Shown: piece by piece, positions 10,812 to 23,140 of the stretch
How positions within the stretch are numbered: the stretch's first letter is position 1
How the letters are laid out: each line of letters starts with the position of its first letter
NCBI GenBank assembly: GCA_002897115.2
Contig: BCIH01000008.1
Coordinates: 145,971-209,970, forward strand
Source of the DNA: Prototheca cutis
Lineage: Eukaryota; Chlorophyta; Trebouxiophyceae; Chlorellales; Chlorellaceae
Direction of reading: 5' to 3'
Length of the DNA: 64,000 bases
Notes under the pieces: model-generated
Seen by the model: the letters and a program-made list of their open reading frames with translations, nothing else
What the model was told of the DNA's origin: nothing
Databases searched by the model: none
Made by a program: the position numbers and the translations under genes

Positions 10812-13666
10812 ATGCATTGCAGCCGGGCCGCCAAGAGGGCCCTGATCTCGGTGAGTTGGCATTGAACAGCTCAATTCCCACGCTCGACATGCTCTCGGCT
10901 ATGGGTTCCAGCGGTGTTGCTCCCGGTGCCGTCGTCTCAGCGTCTTCCGCTGCCCTACCCGCAGTCACGGTCGAGCGCCCTCTATGGCCGCTTCAGCGCC
11001 CATGCCAACATGTCCACCAAGGTGCGTGACCATGCCGGGGTTGCGCGCGCGCGATCATTGTACCGTCGTTCGAGGGCGGGTGCAGCACGTGCGGGCCACC
11101 AGGTTCCCTCGAACCCGTCGAACGCCCCCCCGGCCTTCTCGACCCCACGCAGGCGCCCATGAGCCGCATGGAGCCGGACGAGTTTGTCAACGACCGCTAC
11201 GACGCCATCGAGAACCGCCTGGGGGTGCGCACCTTGACCCTGGGTCGGGGCGGGTTTTCCTTTGGCGGGGGGTTTGGGGCCTGTAGGGTTGTTCCAAGGT
11301 GGCTGCAGCAGCTGAGGTTGTTCGTCCCCCGATACCCGTTGTAGCTGCTACCCCAGCAGCTCCTCAACAAGCCCGACCAACACACAATCACTCGCTCCCC
11401 TCCCCTCTCACGCCTCACCCAATGCGCAAAAATGCAGGTCGTGCGCGGCCGCCTGAACCGCCCTCTGACCTTTGCGGAGAAGGTCGTGTACGGTCACCTT
11501 GACGAGCCGGCGACCCAGGACATCCAGCGCGGCGTGAGCTACCTGCGCCTGCGCCCCGACCGCGTGGCGATGCAGGACGCGACGGCGCAGATGGCCGTGC
11601 TGCAGTTCATTTCTTCTGGCCTGCCCAAGACGGCTGTGCCGTCGACCATCCACTGCGACCACCTGATCGAGGGCTCGACCGCCCCGCAGCCTGACCGCGA
11701 CAACTCGTTTGGCGGCGTGGCCGACCTGAAGCTCGCCGAGACGGCGAACAAGGAGGTCTACGACTTTTTGGCGTCTGCCGGCTCCAAGTACGGCATCGGG
11801 TTCTGGAAGCCCGGCTCTGGCATCATCCACCAGATTGTGCTGGAGAACTACGCCTTCCCCGGCGTGATGATGATCGGCACCGACTCGCACACCCCCAACG
11901 CCGGCGGCCTGGGCGCGTGCGCGGTGGGCGTGGGCGGCGCCGACGCCGTCGACGTCATGGCCGGCCTGCCCTGGGAGCTCAAGGCGCCCAAGGTCATCGG
12001 CGTGCGCCTGACGGGCAAGCCCAGCGCGTGGACGTCTCCCAAGGACGTCATCTGCAAGGTCGCGGGCATCCTGTCTGTCAAGGGCGGCACCGGCGCGATT
12101 GTCGAGTACTTTGGCCCCGGCGTGGAGGAGCTGTCGTGCACGGGCCAGGCGACCATTTGCAACATGGGCGCGGAGATCGGCGCGACCACCTCCATGTTCC
12201 CCTACAACCGCCGCCAGTACGACTTCCTGGTGGCCACCAACCGCAAGGAGATTGCCGACCTGGCACGCGACTTCAAGGACAACCTGCGCGCCGATGCCGG
12301 CGCCGAGTACGACCAGGTGATTGAGATCGACCTGTCGACCCTGGAGCCCCAGGTCAACGGCCCCTTCACCCCGGACCTCGCCCACGGCATTTCCGAGCTG
12401 GGCGACGCCGCGCGCGCCGCGGGCTGGCCCACCACCATCTCGGCCGGCCTGATCGGGTCGTGCACCAACTCGTCGTACGAGGACATGCAGCGCGCGGCGA
12501 GCATCGCGCGCCAGGCCATTGCTGCGGGCCTGAAGGCCAAGGTGCCCTTCACCATCACCCCCGGCAGCGAGCAGATTCGCGCGACCATCGAGCGCGACGG
12601 CCTGATCGAGGTGTTTGAGAAGGTCGGCGGCACGGTGCTGGCCAACGCGTGCGGCCCGTGCATCGGGCAGTGGAAGCGTACCGAGGTGGCCAAGGGCGTA
12701 CCCAACACCATTGTCACCTCCTACAACCGCAACTTTGCGGCTCGTAACGATGGGAACCCCGCGACGCACGCGTTTGTGACCTCCCCCGAGATTGTCACCG
12801 CATTCACCATTGCGGGCGACCTGAGCTTCAACCCCGAGAAGGACACGCTGGTGGGCAAGAACGGCGAAGAGATTATGCTGGAGCCGCCGACGGGCGACGA
12901 CCTGCCCCCCCGTGGCTACGACCCGGGCGTCGAGACGTACCAGGCCCCCGCTGGGCCCGCGGGCGTGGAGGTGATTGTGTCCCCCGAGTCGCAGCGCCTG
13001 CAGCTCCTGTCCCCCTTCACGCCTTGGTCTGGCGGCGACATCACCGGTGCGCGTGTGCTGATCAAGGCCAAGGGCAAGTGCACGACGGACCACATCTCCA
13101 TGGCCGGGCCCTGGCTCAAGTACCGCGGCCACCTGGACAATATCTCCAACAACATGCTCATCGGCGCCGTGAATGCCGAGAACGGCGAGGTCAACAGCGT
13201 GAAGAACCAGCTGACCGGCGAGTATGGCGGCGTGCCCGAGACGGCACGTGCCTACAAGGCCGCGGGCGTGCCCTGGGTGGTGATTGGCGACGAGAACTAT
13301 GGCGAGGGTTCGTCCCGCGAGCACGCGGCGCTGGAGCCGCGTCACCTGGGCGGCGTGGCGGTCATCGTCAAGTCGTTTGCGCGCATCCACGAGACTAACC
13401 TGAAGAAGCAGGGCCTGCTCCCCCTGACCTTTGCCGACCCGGCCGACTACGACAAGGTCGGCCCCTTTGACACCATTGCCATCAAGGGCCTCACCTCGTT
13501 TGCTCCCGGGAAGCAGCTGACGGTCGAGGGCACGCGGCCCGACGGCTCCACCTACTCCTTCCCCGTCAACCAGACCTTCAATGACAACCAGATCACCTGG
13601 TTCAAGGCGGGGTCGGCCCTCAACGCCATGGGCAACTCCCTCAAGGCCAAGGCCGCCGAGCAGTGA
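10812..13666 (+). CDS. ACO: Aconitate hydratase, mitochondrial type
   Basis: Interconverts citrate and isocitrate in the TCA cycle using a [4Fe-4S] cluster. Exons 10812-10850, 10941-11021 (a second acceptor at 10964 is also in frame), 11153-11224 and 11438-13666 give about 806 aa. The N-terminus [13 protein letters not shown] followed by a Ser/Arg-rich stretch is a mitochondrial presequence; the mature start [11 protein letters not shown] aligns with animal ACO2 MSHFEPNEY. Cluster ligands are visible in [10 protein letters not shown] and ACGPCIGQW; other signatures are [31 protein letters not shown] and [19 protein letters not shown]. Length and alignment match the animal/fungal mitochondrial enzyme of about 780 aa, not the longer IRP1/AcnA type used by land plants. 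A 793-codon antisense frame is a GC shadow. Confidence 0.96.
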
Positions 13667-14875
13667 ACCGTGGTCTGCTGATGATTGTGCGGGGCTGGGG
13701 GGACTTTGTCTCTTTTTGATGGATGGGTGAGGGCTGGGGAGCGCTCGCTGGTGGCCTGGACGGTCGCCCCTTGCCCCCCCCACTCTCAACCCCCTAAAAA
13801 CCCCATCGAAGACTGTAGATGTCCGTATGAAGAAGAAGAACGTGGGTGCTCGTTTCCGGCTGTTTTCATGAGTGAAAATGTAACGCCAAATTTTGTGGCA
13901 AAGACTCTGTGGTGGGTAGTGGAAGGGGTTCAGTCGTCAGCAGCAAGCACTACCTACCTACCTACCTGGTTTGGAGGCGCAATGGACGATGTCCTCGACT
14001 GGCTGGGTTTTGCACGCTGGAATTTGTAATGGTGTATATTCCTCGTACGAAGACCGTACAGAGCTTACTGGCAAGCATCCACACTCGTGCTGCACCACGG
14101 CCTTTGAGTCGAAAGACACGCCTTACGGAGCGCAGGGCATCCCATTCGCCATCCCAATACGTCATCAAGATCTGCAATTTGACGGGAGCAAGTTACGCCT
14201 AGCAAATAGAACTGTCTTGCTTGCCCCAGGACTGCGGCAGGACAGGCGCCAATGGCAATGTGCTATGCGGGTTGTCGCTATCACTCCGTCTGTAGCCGAC
14301 ACCTTGCAGGCAGGGTCAGGAATCACCCCTTGTTTCAACGACACATCATTCGAGAGACTGACGTTTGAAGCGTGTTGTTGACGCGCTCACGCGTGACGCA
14401 TGTCGTGACGAGGAAGATGCCCGGAGCATCATTTGTTCGCACAGTCAACGATCAGAATTATTCCCTCCCATCGTTTGAATTTCGATAAGAAAGGCGGGCT
14501 GACACATTTCCTTTATTGGCATGAACAAGCTAACGGCCACAATCCCGGCACAGTGACCCATTCGTTTGTGTGAGGCGCAGAGTCTCCAGCAGGAGCGGAG
14601 GCCCACTTCCGACGGCTCGCGGACGTGCGTGCTTTCCAGCGGGCCCCAACCCCAGCGTGCCGGTCGTCCCTTTCCTGTATTTATTCCAGTCGTGGCAGGT
14701 CATACATCGCCAAACCTTGCGTTGTTTGTCAAGTAAATAAAGGTGGGTTTGATGTGCATTGCCTGGCAACGGGTTCCAGCCCCGGCAGTATGGGATGTGA
14801 CACCTGGGCCGTGCGTCTGGCCAGTCAAGGGGCCGCTGGACCATTTTGCCGAGACCGCATCGCTTGCATTTCCCT
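13667..14875. other. Intergenic, no gene seen
   Basis: About 1.2 kb after aconitase. It contains a (CTAC)n-like run at about 13951-13968 and only short chance ORFs. The GGH promoter should lie at the right end. Confidence 0.5.
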
Positions 14876-16523
14876 ATGCAGATAGTGATGAAGGCGTCAC
14901 AGGCCGCGTGCCTGGCCCTGCTGGCCCTGGTGTGCGTCAGCATTGTGCCTGCGAACGGCAGGGCCCTGGTGGATGCGGACGAGCTGGACCGTGCCGCGCG
15001 TGGTGCGAACGGCGAGTACAAGAATGACAGGCCTCTGATCGGCATCCTGACTCAGGCTTGCCACTATTGTCCTGGCAGGTGCGTCGGCGACGTTGTCCGG
15101 GCGTGCCTGCGATGGTCCCGGCAGACCGGGGTGTCCGGGACCCAGCTTCTTGGGGTTGTTCCCGGGTGGCGCGTGGCGCCTTCCGCTCCCCAGACCGAGC
15201 TAGGGTTGCAGCTGTGTGGAGCCTGCTTTTGTCTCGCACATGCTACCCTCATACGGACGTCTCACCGAGGTTTACAACCATTCCTTTTTCACAGGTCGTA
15301 TGTGGCCGCCGGCTTTGTCAAGTGGGTGGAGGCCGCTGGCGGCCGCCCCGTCCCCATCCGGTGAGGCAGTGATGAGAGCCTGGCTTGGCATGTGGGGTCG
15401 GCGTGCCCATCAGGATCACACATGCCAAAACAGTACACATTGCGCAGTCCACCAAAACAAACATGAGCAAACACCTGTGCGTGCAGGTTTTACGATTCGG
15501 ATGCTGAATTGAGGCGGCTGTTCAAGTCTGTGAATGGCATGATTTTCCCGGGGGGCCTGACCAACATCTGGCTGGACGACCCTTACGTCATCGCGGCCCG
15601 CAAGATTTGGGACATGGCCAAGCAGGCCAACGACGAGGGCGATGTCTTCCCCATCTGGGGCACCTGCCTTGGTTTCCAGCTGCTGCACGTGCTGGAGGCG
15701 AATGTTTCGTTCACCGACCTGCTGGTGCACACGGACAGCGTCAACCACGCCTCGACGCTGGACTTTGAGCCCGCGGCCAAGGACAGCCCGCTGTTTGGTA
15801 CCATGTCGTCCGAGCTGCGTGCCAAGATCAGCGACCGGGCGCAGAACATCACCATGGAGAACCACTACTTTGGCCTGCCCCCCGCCAACTACGACAAGTT
15901 CCCCGTGCTGCGCGAGAACTACGAGATTGTGACCACCACGCTCGACCGCAAGGGCGTGCAGTACGTGTCCACAGCCGAGAACAAGCACTACCCGTTCTTC
16001 GCCACGCAGTGGCACCCCGAGAAGCCGCCGTTTGAGTTTGGCATCTCCGACATCCCCCACTCCCTCGACGCCATCCTCGTCTCCCAGCACCTGGTGAGTC
16101 TTCCTTTTGGGGGGGGAGTTTTTTTTTTNGGGGGGGGGGGGGGGGNGGNTTTGAGGGNGNGGACAACCATNCCTGNCCCGAGACCCTCGGCATGAATGCT
16201 GTCAATGTATGTGGACTGCCCACCAACCCACCCACTCCATTCGACGACAGGCCAACGTCCTGGTGGACACGGCCCGCAAGTCGAGCCACAAGCCCGAGTC
16301 GATGGAGGAGGAGCTTGCCATGGTCATTTACAACTACAAGCCCTACTTCACGCTCAAGGACAGCGTCATGGACCACTCCTACGATGGACCAGACATGACC
16401 TACTTTTTCGATGCCAAGGACGATGCCCCAGACAACCGGCTGCCCATCTCCAGCTCCGTCAGTTTTGCAGGGCGAATGTACCGCGGTCACGGCGCCGCCC
16501 CCTCCCTCACCGCGTGGGCCTGA
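14876..16523 (+). CDS. GGH: Gamma-glutamyl hydrolase, secreted or vacuolar
   Basis: Removes gamma-linked glutamates from folylpolyglutamates; vacuolar in plants. Exons 14876-15078, 15295-15360, 15487-16093 and 16251-16523 join to about 382 aa. A signal peptide (MKASQAACLALLALVCVSIV) begins at the second in-frame Met. Peptidase C26 motifs are present: RPLIGILTQ, SYVAAGFVKWVEAAGGRPVPIR, GMIFPGGLTNIW, the nucleophile Cys in FPIWGTCLGFQ, and the catalytic His in FFATQWHPEKPPFEF. Intron 3 contains poly-G and several ambiguous bases (about 16120-16177), an assembly weak spot that does not touch the exons. With FolB at 7.4 kb this is a second folate gene nearby, but they are not linked in regulation as far as I can see. 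Confidence 0.95.
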
Positions 16524-16629
16524 AGTCTCCTCGGGGACGCCCCGCGCCCTCGACCGTGACTGAACGCCGTCATGGGCGCGCCCCCTTCTTGAGAAAGGGG
16601 CGCACACACAGGAGGACCGCCTGATGTCC

Positions 16630-16661
16630 TGCAGGGTGTCGTTCAATCACGACACCCTGCA
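16630..16661. repeat. Perfect 12-bp inverted repeat (hairpin) downstream of GGH
   Basis: The arm tgcagggtgtcg (16630-16641) is followed by an 8-base spacer and its exact reverse complement (16650-16661). It lies 107 bp after the GGH stop and would form a strong RNA hairpin in the 3' UTR or a cruciform in DNA. The rest of 16524-17223 contains no recognised gene. Confidence 0.9.
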
Positions 16662-17223
16662 AGGGGCAGGGCGGGCGCTCGGGGATAGAGGACCGACCTT
16701 GAATTCATCATGTGCTGCGGTGATACTCCTGCCGCATTGTGACATTGCAGTGACTCAAACAAAACATTTTAAAAACACAGTCATACACATCGACCTTGTT
16801 TTTGAGGAGAGGTGGGGTGGGACTGGCCATTCTTTTGGCCCCCTTGGTGCATGGCATGGACTCCAGCGGGGCGCCACGTTTGTGATGACGGGACCTTGCA
16901 TGGACCCCATGTCAGTCAGCAAGCGCCTTAAAGCAACATCCCTCGGATTAAAAATTGTCTTGAAACGAGGATAAAAGACACAAGGAGCTGATTTCAAACC
17001 TTCAGAAACAGGTTCGTGGTGCGCATGGGCCCTAGTGCCGGTCGAAACGCTCAGCACGCGTGACCGAGGGCGGGCTGCCTGCCTGGCCGACCCTGCACCG
17101 TGGCCCCGTGTGCCTGGCCAATGGTTCCCGCAATTGTGTGTCGGTTGCAGGTGACGGGTGCCCAGTCTCGCGAATCTCGCCGGGAGCTTCCTTGGGGTGG
17201 TCGTTCCCCCAGTACCGGCGGGG

Positions 17224-17758
17224 ATGAGTTTCTCGTCGCGCCTGAAGGCGTTCTGGAACCACCCCGCTGGGCCCAGGACCATCCACTTTTGGGCCCCAAC
17301 CTTCAAGTGGGGCATCTCCCTGGCCAACATCGCCGACTTCTCCAGGCCTGCTGAGCTTGTGTCCTACCCCCAGCAGTGTGCCGTGACCGCCACGGGTCTC
17401 GTGTGGTCCCGCTTTGCGACGCAAATCACACCGGTGAGTGCTGTTGATGCTGCTGCTATTGTGCCTGTGGGCATGTTGATGATGGGCTGCCTCCTGCTGA
17501 GAAATAGATGCCTGGGCCATGCAAGGCATCAGGCAGGGCAAACCCTGATCTGCCTTTTCCGCCCTTGCGACGGACTGACCTGGCTCAGAAACGAGCATGG
17601 CCCATATGGACATCTCCCCCCAAACACCATCATATGCGCAGGTGAACTACAATCTTCTAGCGGTGAACCTGTTCATGGCGGCCACGGGCATATACCAGCT
17701 GTCTCGGAAAATCAATTATGATATGACACACAAGCAGGAGGAAGGCCAGGCCGCGTGA
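17224..17758 (+). CDS. MPC2: Mitochondrial pyruvate carrier 2-type subunit
   Basis: Inner-membrane subunit of the pyruvate carrier. Exons 17224-17433 and 17642-17758 give 108 aa, typical for the family. Diagnostic sequence: FWNHPAGPRTIHFWAPTFKW, then GISLANIADFSRPAE, TATGLVWSRF and VNYNLLAVNLFMAATGIYQL. The NHPAGP and FWAP motifs and the HFWAPTFKWG helix are characteristic of MPC2 rather than MPC1. Two to three hydrophobic helices are visible. The join is phase 0 with a clean GTGAGT donor. Confidence 0.95.
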
Positions 17759-18093
17759 TTCCTCGCTTGGCTTTTCGAACAACCACTTGAAATTCGAGTT
17801 GCATGGACTTCTATGAAATTGTAACATAGAAATTGGTTGCCTGGGGAGTCCCCTGTGAGCGGGCGGGCGCCCTTTCCTCACTAGCTTTTCCGAGTTTTTT
17901 TAAAGCCACGCAGACACAGGTTTGGGCTGGAGAAAAGGCAATGCAGGCTCTCACGCTCATGGACCCACTCGTGCCGCTGATGTACCCTAACACTGTCCGG
18001 CCAGTAGATTAAAAATAAAAATAAAGCCGCGTGTTCAAGCCCCATGTACCTGGCTCTCTAGGGATTGAGGGCTGTCAGCGCTCTGGCCCGACC
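17759..18093. other. Intergenic between MPC2 and the coiled-coil gene
   Basis: About 335 bp; AT-richer than its surroundings near 18005-18025. A GTGTTCAAGCCCC string looks like a tRNA T loop but its flanks do not pair. Confidence 0.5.
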
Positions 18094-19950
18094 ATGGCCT
18101 CGCTCTTGGGTACCGAGAACGAGTCGAGCTCGGTGCGGCCTCGTCCTACGCCAGGACTGCTGGCACTGGAGGAAAGCAATCGAATGACGGTCCCATGTTC
18201 GGAGGGATACAAGAGTCCATACGCGAGGGGCGGGTATTCGGTGCTGACAACAGGCACTGCAGCCCGGCTCTCGGATCTCCAAGCCCGGCACGCCGCGCTC
18301 CTGGAGTGCGTGCAGGACGCCCAGGAATCAGCAGAGCAGGTATTCCGAATCGTAGTGTTTTGATTTGAGAATGTGAAGCGAGGGATGTGGTGGGCCTCGG
18401 ACGCAGTGCCTTTTTCTCCCGATTGCTCTTGGTGGGCACACTGCGGCCCTCGATTCAAGCAAGACCATGTTCCCACCCACGCAGCTGGCCCTCCTGTGTG
18501 CTGAACGCGAGCAGGCAGCAGACGCAGCAGAGGCACGCGTCGCTGCAGCCAGTGCAGCCCTACAGTCCGCCGAGCGTCAGCTTGAAGAGGTGCGGCAAGA
18601 GTACAAGGACACGTGCTCCCTGCTCGACCGCTGTGCTGAGGGCTTGACAGCCCACCATACTGCTCTCGAAAAGGCAGAGGCGGCCGCAGCCGAGGCAGAG
18701 GCCGCGGGCTCCGTCGCCCAGGTGCGGCGACAAGAAATCGAACAAGAGGCGGCGGTCGCGGAGCGAGCGCTGGATACCCTGCGCGAGCGCGGCCGGGAGA
18801 TGGAGGCGCGGCACGCCGAGCTGGAAAGCGCGCACGCTGAGAAAATGGAGGGCCTTCGGCGCACGCTTGCCAACGAGGCCGCCGCCGCCCAGAGCAAGGT
18901 GGGATGCCTGGATGGATGTAGCACGCAGCGTGGCTGGGTTTTGTGATGTGACAAACGCACATGCACTGCCAAGTGCGGCAAAATCTGCGTACCTGGTCGA
19001 TTCACGTCGTCTCACAAGCAAGCAATAAAAATGCTCCCCATTATGAGTGCACGAACATGCAGATTGGGGAGTGCGTCGCACAGGGCGAGGCACAGCTGAG
19101 GTCCCTGCAGACCGAGGCTGAGGCCATGGCCAAGGAGGTGCAGGCGAGGCGGGAGGAACACGCCGGCATGCTGGAAGCATTGGGTGCCACGCGTGCTGAG
19201 CTGGCGGGACTGGAGTCCGACGTGGAGGCAAAGAAAGCGCGGCGAAGCGACCTGGAGCAGGAATTGCAGACGCTCCAGGACGAGAAGGCGGCGCTGCGCG
19301 GGGCCATGGCTGACACGTCGGCGGCGCTGGCATCGTTGGATGCGCGGTTGGCAGAGAAAGAAAGCGCGCACGGCACGCTGGCAGAGGTGGCGGACGAGCT
19401 GGCCGCCGCACGCTGCCGCATCGTGGAGCTGGAAGAAAGCGTGGAAGAGCTTCGTGGTGAAGTGGCGGAGCACCACCAGCGAACCGCCTGCCTGAGAGAT
19501 GGCCCTCCTGCAGATACCGATGATGCCTCTTCCACGGCTGGCGAGGATAAAGATGCTGCCGACACACCAGCCACTTTGAGGCGAAGCAGAGCAGCAGTAG
19601 GGGACAAAGGCCACCTGCCCTCCCCCTCGGCAGGACGCCTTGGAGAAGATGGGATCTGCCGTGAGCAGAAGCGTTTGGGAGCAGGCGCTCCTGAGACGCC
19701 TTGTGGGTCTTCACCCCAGCGCATGGATGCCTCTTTGCGCCTGCCATCGAGCCCCGCACATGGATCATTAGACCCCGAGCATGTGACAACAACTCGCAGG
19801 CTGGCGGCCATGCAGTCCACGGCCCACCGGCTCACACGTGCGCTGATCCTGCTGATGCAGACGCCGGCGGCCAAGCAGCTGGCACCTGAATCCGCAGCCC
19901 AACTCCGACAGCTTCTCGGTGACCTCCTGGCCGGGCTTGAGTTCCCCTGA
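18094..19950 (+). CDS. Coiled-coil protein of unknown function
   Basis: Exons 18094-18339, 18485-18898 and 19063-19950 join in phase to about 515 aa. Residues from about 60 to 330 are almost continuous heptad-type sequence rich in Glu, Ala, Gln and Arg (for example LEEVRQEYKDTCSLLDRCAE and LAEVADELAAARCRIVELEE). A low-complexity linker follows, then a conserved-looking C-terminal helix MQSTAHRLTRALILLMQTP. No signal peptide or catalytic domain is seen. Coiled-coil proteins of this kind serve in cytoskeleton, basal-body or vesicle tethering, but nothing here decides. Confidence 0.8.
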
Positions 19951-20142
19951 CATGCTTGTGCTTGACAGGGGATTGCTCGATGTGTGCCCTGGTTTGACTC
20001 TTCATGTGGGAGCATCAACCGACTTCAAATTTTCTGTGACTGCCAAAAACACAATGCACTCTATCTTCATCCACCTGCCAATGGAGCCTACCGCCCTGTG
20101 ACCGAGGCACTACGACTCAACACAGCTCATCAGACGTGGATA

Positions 20143-22466
20143 TCACGTCACCAGCCCACAGTACATGCCATCCCACAGGATCATCTTCTTGTATGCCTGA
20201 AAGGCCAGTACGAGACGGCCAAAGCGGGCGGGCTCCCAGCCGATGGCGTGAAGTGCTGCACAGTCTGGCTCTGTGAGCGTTGGAAGATGATCAAGCCCCA
20301 CGATGGGTTGTCTGGTGTCAGATGTGGCCTTTCCGCCGCCATTAACAAGCCAGGGATCGCGTGTCTGGGTCCGTGAAAGTGCCCGGTAGTGCTCAGCGGC
20401 GCGAGCCCATGGATGCCTGCCACCGTCGCCCCAGAGGTCGCCAGAATCTCCGGCAGCAGTGTTCGCACCCTCAGCAGCCAGGAAATCAAGGTCGGCAAGC
20501 AGCGACCCTCCCATCGCCCGTGCGAGCTCGGTGCACCTTAACGACAGCATCCGCTGGGACAGCCGGAGCTCGCTGTTGGTATCGCCAGATACCCACCCGA
20601 GCACGCCATACAAGCACCTCGCCACAGCGAGGAACCGGGCATCGGCGCGGGCACCGGGCTGGAGCAGGATCCGGTGCGAGCCCAGGCGCAGGGCTTCGGC
20701 CTCCTCTGCACTCAACGACGCCAGCGCAGCCGCCGGCGGCTCCTGCGTCAGCTTCCTTGCAGCTTCCAGGGCGCTTGTACGCAGGGCTTTTTGGTGCTCA
20801 TCAGACCAAGTGGGGGCCTGGATGGATGGCGGGTGATCGAAATTGTCAGTTGGAACTTCCATGAACCTGCAAGCAGAGCGTTGTTTCTTGCACTGCGACC
20901 TGTCTCAGCAGCTCGCTCGCGTCACCCATTCAGTCATCCACAGTCCCAACTGCCGATGCAAACAAAGGCGCACCATTGTCCGGCCATCATTCCCAAACAG
21001 CGCTGCCACGGCAACTCCCAGGGCCCAGTCTACGAGGTCTTCGGGGCTCTCAAACAGGACCATGTCGTCGTGGGGGTTCATGACCGGCACAAAGCCGTGG
21101 TGCACAAAAAAATCATCGTTACTTCTCTCGCCTGCAGGGGCAAATCATGGTGATGAGGTGGTCAAAGGCGGTTTCTTTCGTGTTGCTGGAAATGCTCTGT
21201 AGGTAGCACCACCGCCAATCACTGCAACCCTAAAACAAACAAGATGGTATGCAGCCCAGACCACCACCACCCACCCCACCATAGGACAAGAGGAGTTCTT
21301 CCCCGTCTGCAATGTCCCTCGTGGCCACCAGCACCACAGCCCATCCGTCGTCCTTGGACTCAGTGACGTCCCACCTGGGCGGGGTGGGGATGAGCTAGCA
21401 ATGTCATGCCACATCACAGTGTCCTTCCGTGCCTGATGATGTGACGGAGCAAGCACAGCAGCAGCAGCACATGCATCCATAACCACACTCCTCCGCTTCC
21501 ACGAGATCCATGCGCACCTCACGTTGTCTGTGGCGACAGGAGCAGCAGCAGCGCCTGTAGGGCCCCAGGGCCCCGCCCATTCGTCCCCGGCATGATTGAT
21601 CATGTCCAGAAGCGGCACAAGCATGCGTAGACCCACACCTCCTTGCTCGCCGGCCACGCCAAATGTCCTGGAGAAGACCACCTGTGAGAGAAGATAAGCA
21701 CGGCAAATCGAGTTTTGAAGGTCACTAGAGTTAGGCCATGGTCGATCTTGCAGGATGCATGCATGGTCGATCTTGCAGGACGCATGCATGGTCTCACAAT
21801 CAGTGAGCTTGCGGTGACATCTTCTGTGCGACCCTCAGCAGGGCCCACCATCTCATGACCCGCGCCCACGTACACTGAGTGCCCACCGAGCCAGCGATCG
21901 TGCGGGGTTGCCGCCACCCTGGTGGTCCCAGCACTCGGCAACTGCCAATACACGGTCAATCTCGGTGGCGGCGGGGCCGTACCGGACTGCACTCCGCATG
22001 CCAAGACCATCGGCAAGCCAGGGTATGGGACTTGTGCGTGGCAAGACCGAGATGTAGGGTGCCCTGGGCGTGGCATCCCCCGCCTGCATCAACGCCATCA
22101 CCTGTGACGCAAGTCTTTGGCTCCATGGGCTGGGGGGATTGGCGGCTTCCTCGGGGTTGTCCGGGGTCGGCTGGTCAGTAATGGCCAGTCTTCCTGGGAT
22201 CGTGATCAAGACGTCCCCAGACTTGCAGGCCTGTGTGTTGTGGTCGGCCTCGTTTCTTCTTGGAAAGTCCTATTCATTTGCAAGGCATCAAACTCCCTGC
22301 AGCACCAGCACCAACAAACTACTCTGCATGCACATAACCGACACTGCAAACACAGTCTCGCCAACCCTCAGTCTTACATTGAGGCACAGAATGCCTCGCT
22401 GCCCACTGCCGTCATCGTGCTCGAACAATGCGGTCTTGCTATCGGCATCCCCAATCCCCTGTACCC
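20143..22466 (-). CDS. SET-domain protein lysine methyltransferase of the Rubisco-LSMT/SETD3 type
   Basis: Likely exons 5' to 3': 22466-22378, 22230-21874, 21681-21518, 21374-21280, 21131-20974 and about 20866-20143; all joins but the last agree in phase. SET signatures appear across exons: SGQRGILCLN|ACKSGDVLITIP, APYISVLPRTSPIPWL, VVFSRTFG, LVPLLDMINHAGDE, AVVLVATRDIADGEELLLSYG|ERSNDDFFVHHGFV. The NHxxD, SYGxxSND and following tail mark the SET plus Rubisco-LSMT substrate-binding family, which methylates lysines in plastid or cytosolic proteins. The last exon encodes a helical region as in this substrate-binding domain. The first exon with the Met is not resolved and may lie within 22467-22800. 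A 25-bp tandem duplication sits in the intron after exon 2. Confidence 0.82.
21737..21786. repeat. 25-bp tandem duplication in an intron of the SET gene
   Basis: The unit catggtcgatcttgcaggatg plus CATG occurs twice head to tail (21737-21761, 21762-21786) with one mismatch. Confidence 0.9.
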
Positions 22467-23140
22467 CTGCGCGTGGGTGCGTGCGGTGGGGATGGGATCC
22501 ACACGGTGCATGACGACCCACATGCCAGGTTTCATCACAGGTCAAAAGGGAATTCACGAAGTATCCAACAACACAATGGCACCGTTCAGGCATAGCCAGG
22601 AAACAAAGACTTCGCGCGCCTCTGTAGTGGCGGCACCAGCATCGCCGCTGGCTGCCCTGATCAGAGCAAGACTGGCTCTCTGGTTGGTGGGAGGCGCCCG
22701 AAACGGGAACTTCGACCCTTTTTTGTGCCCGAATCTTGCGCATCCATTATATTTTGGTCGCTTGTGGGGCAAAAATCTGTGACATCTCAAGACATCGGGT
22801 ATGAATGGAGTGCCGCAGGAGTGTCCTCGCGCCGCACGCATGGACTGGGCCGGGGTTCAACCCAATCACCACAGTCCAGCAGGCACGCCGTAGGTTTTAC
22901 ATGACAGTTTCATCTGATCATGTAGAGGGGCTTTGAATCTTGAGTCATGAATGCAGCAGTGCTACCCAGAAGAAGGGCGGGCATATGGCTCTCCGGGCCG
23001 GACGACGTCCCCTCAACACGATGACATCTCGGGCGATGGCTCGTTCCGGAGGGAGACCAGTGGCCACCTGGGGACCGGCATGTCGGTCACACCAGTTTGT
23101 GCACCGATGATCCGCGGCATAGTGATGCCACACCGTTTCG
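22467..23140. other. Region between divergent SET gene and P450
   Basis: About 670 bp that should hold two promoters and perhaps the first SET exon. No other gene is recognised. The GGGTTCAACCC string at about 22854 resembles a tRNA T loop but does not fold. Confidence 0.4.

Noticed and set aside
11408..13789. A 793-codon open frame antisense to aconitase
   Set aside because: It mirrors the aconitase codons in a GC-rich gene, has no splice logic and no recognisable domain; a compositional shadow.
18005..18060. Possible tRNA 3' half (GTGTTCAAGCCCC)
   Set aside because: Stem bases around the loop do not pair and there is no matching acceptor strand nearby.
22830..22905. Possible tRNA (GGGTTCAACCC and GGACTG...CAGTCC)
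   Set aside because: The T stem does not pair over five bases and no D or anticodon arm fits, in linear or permuted order.
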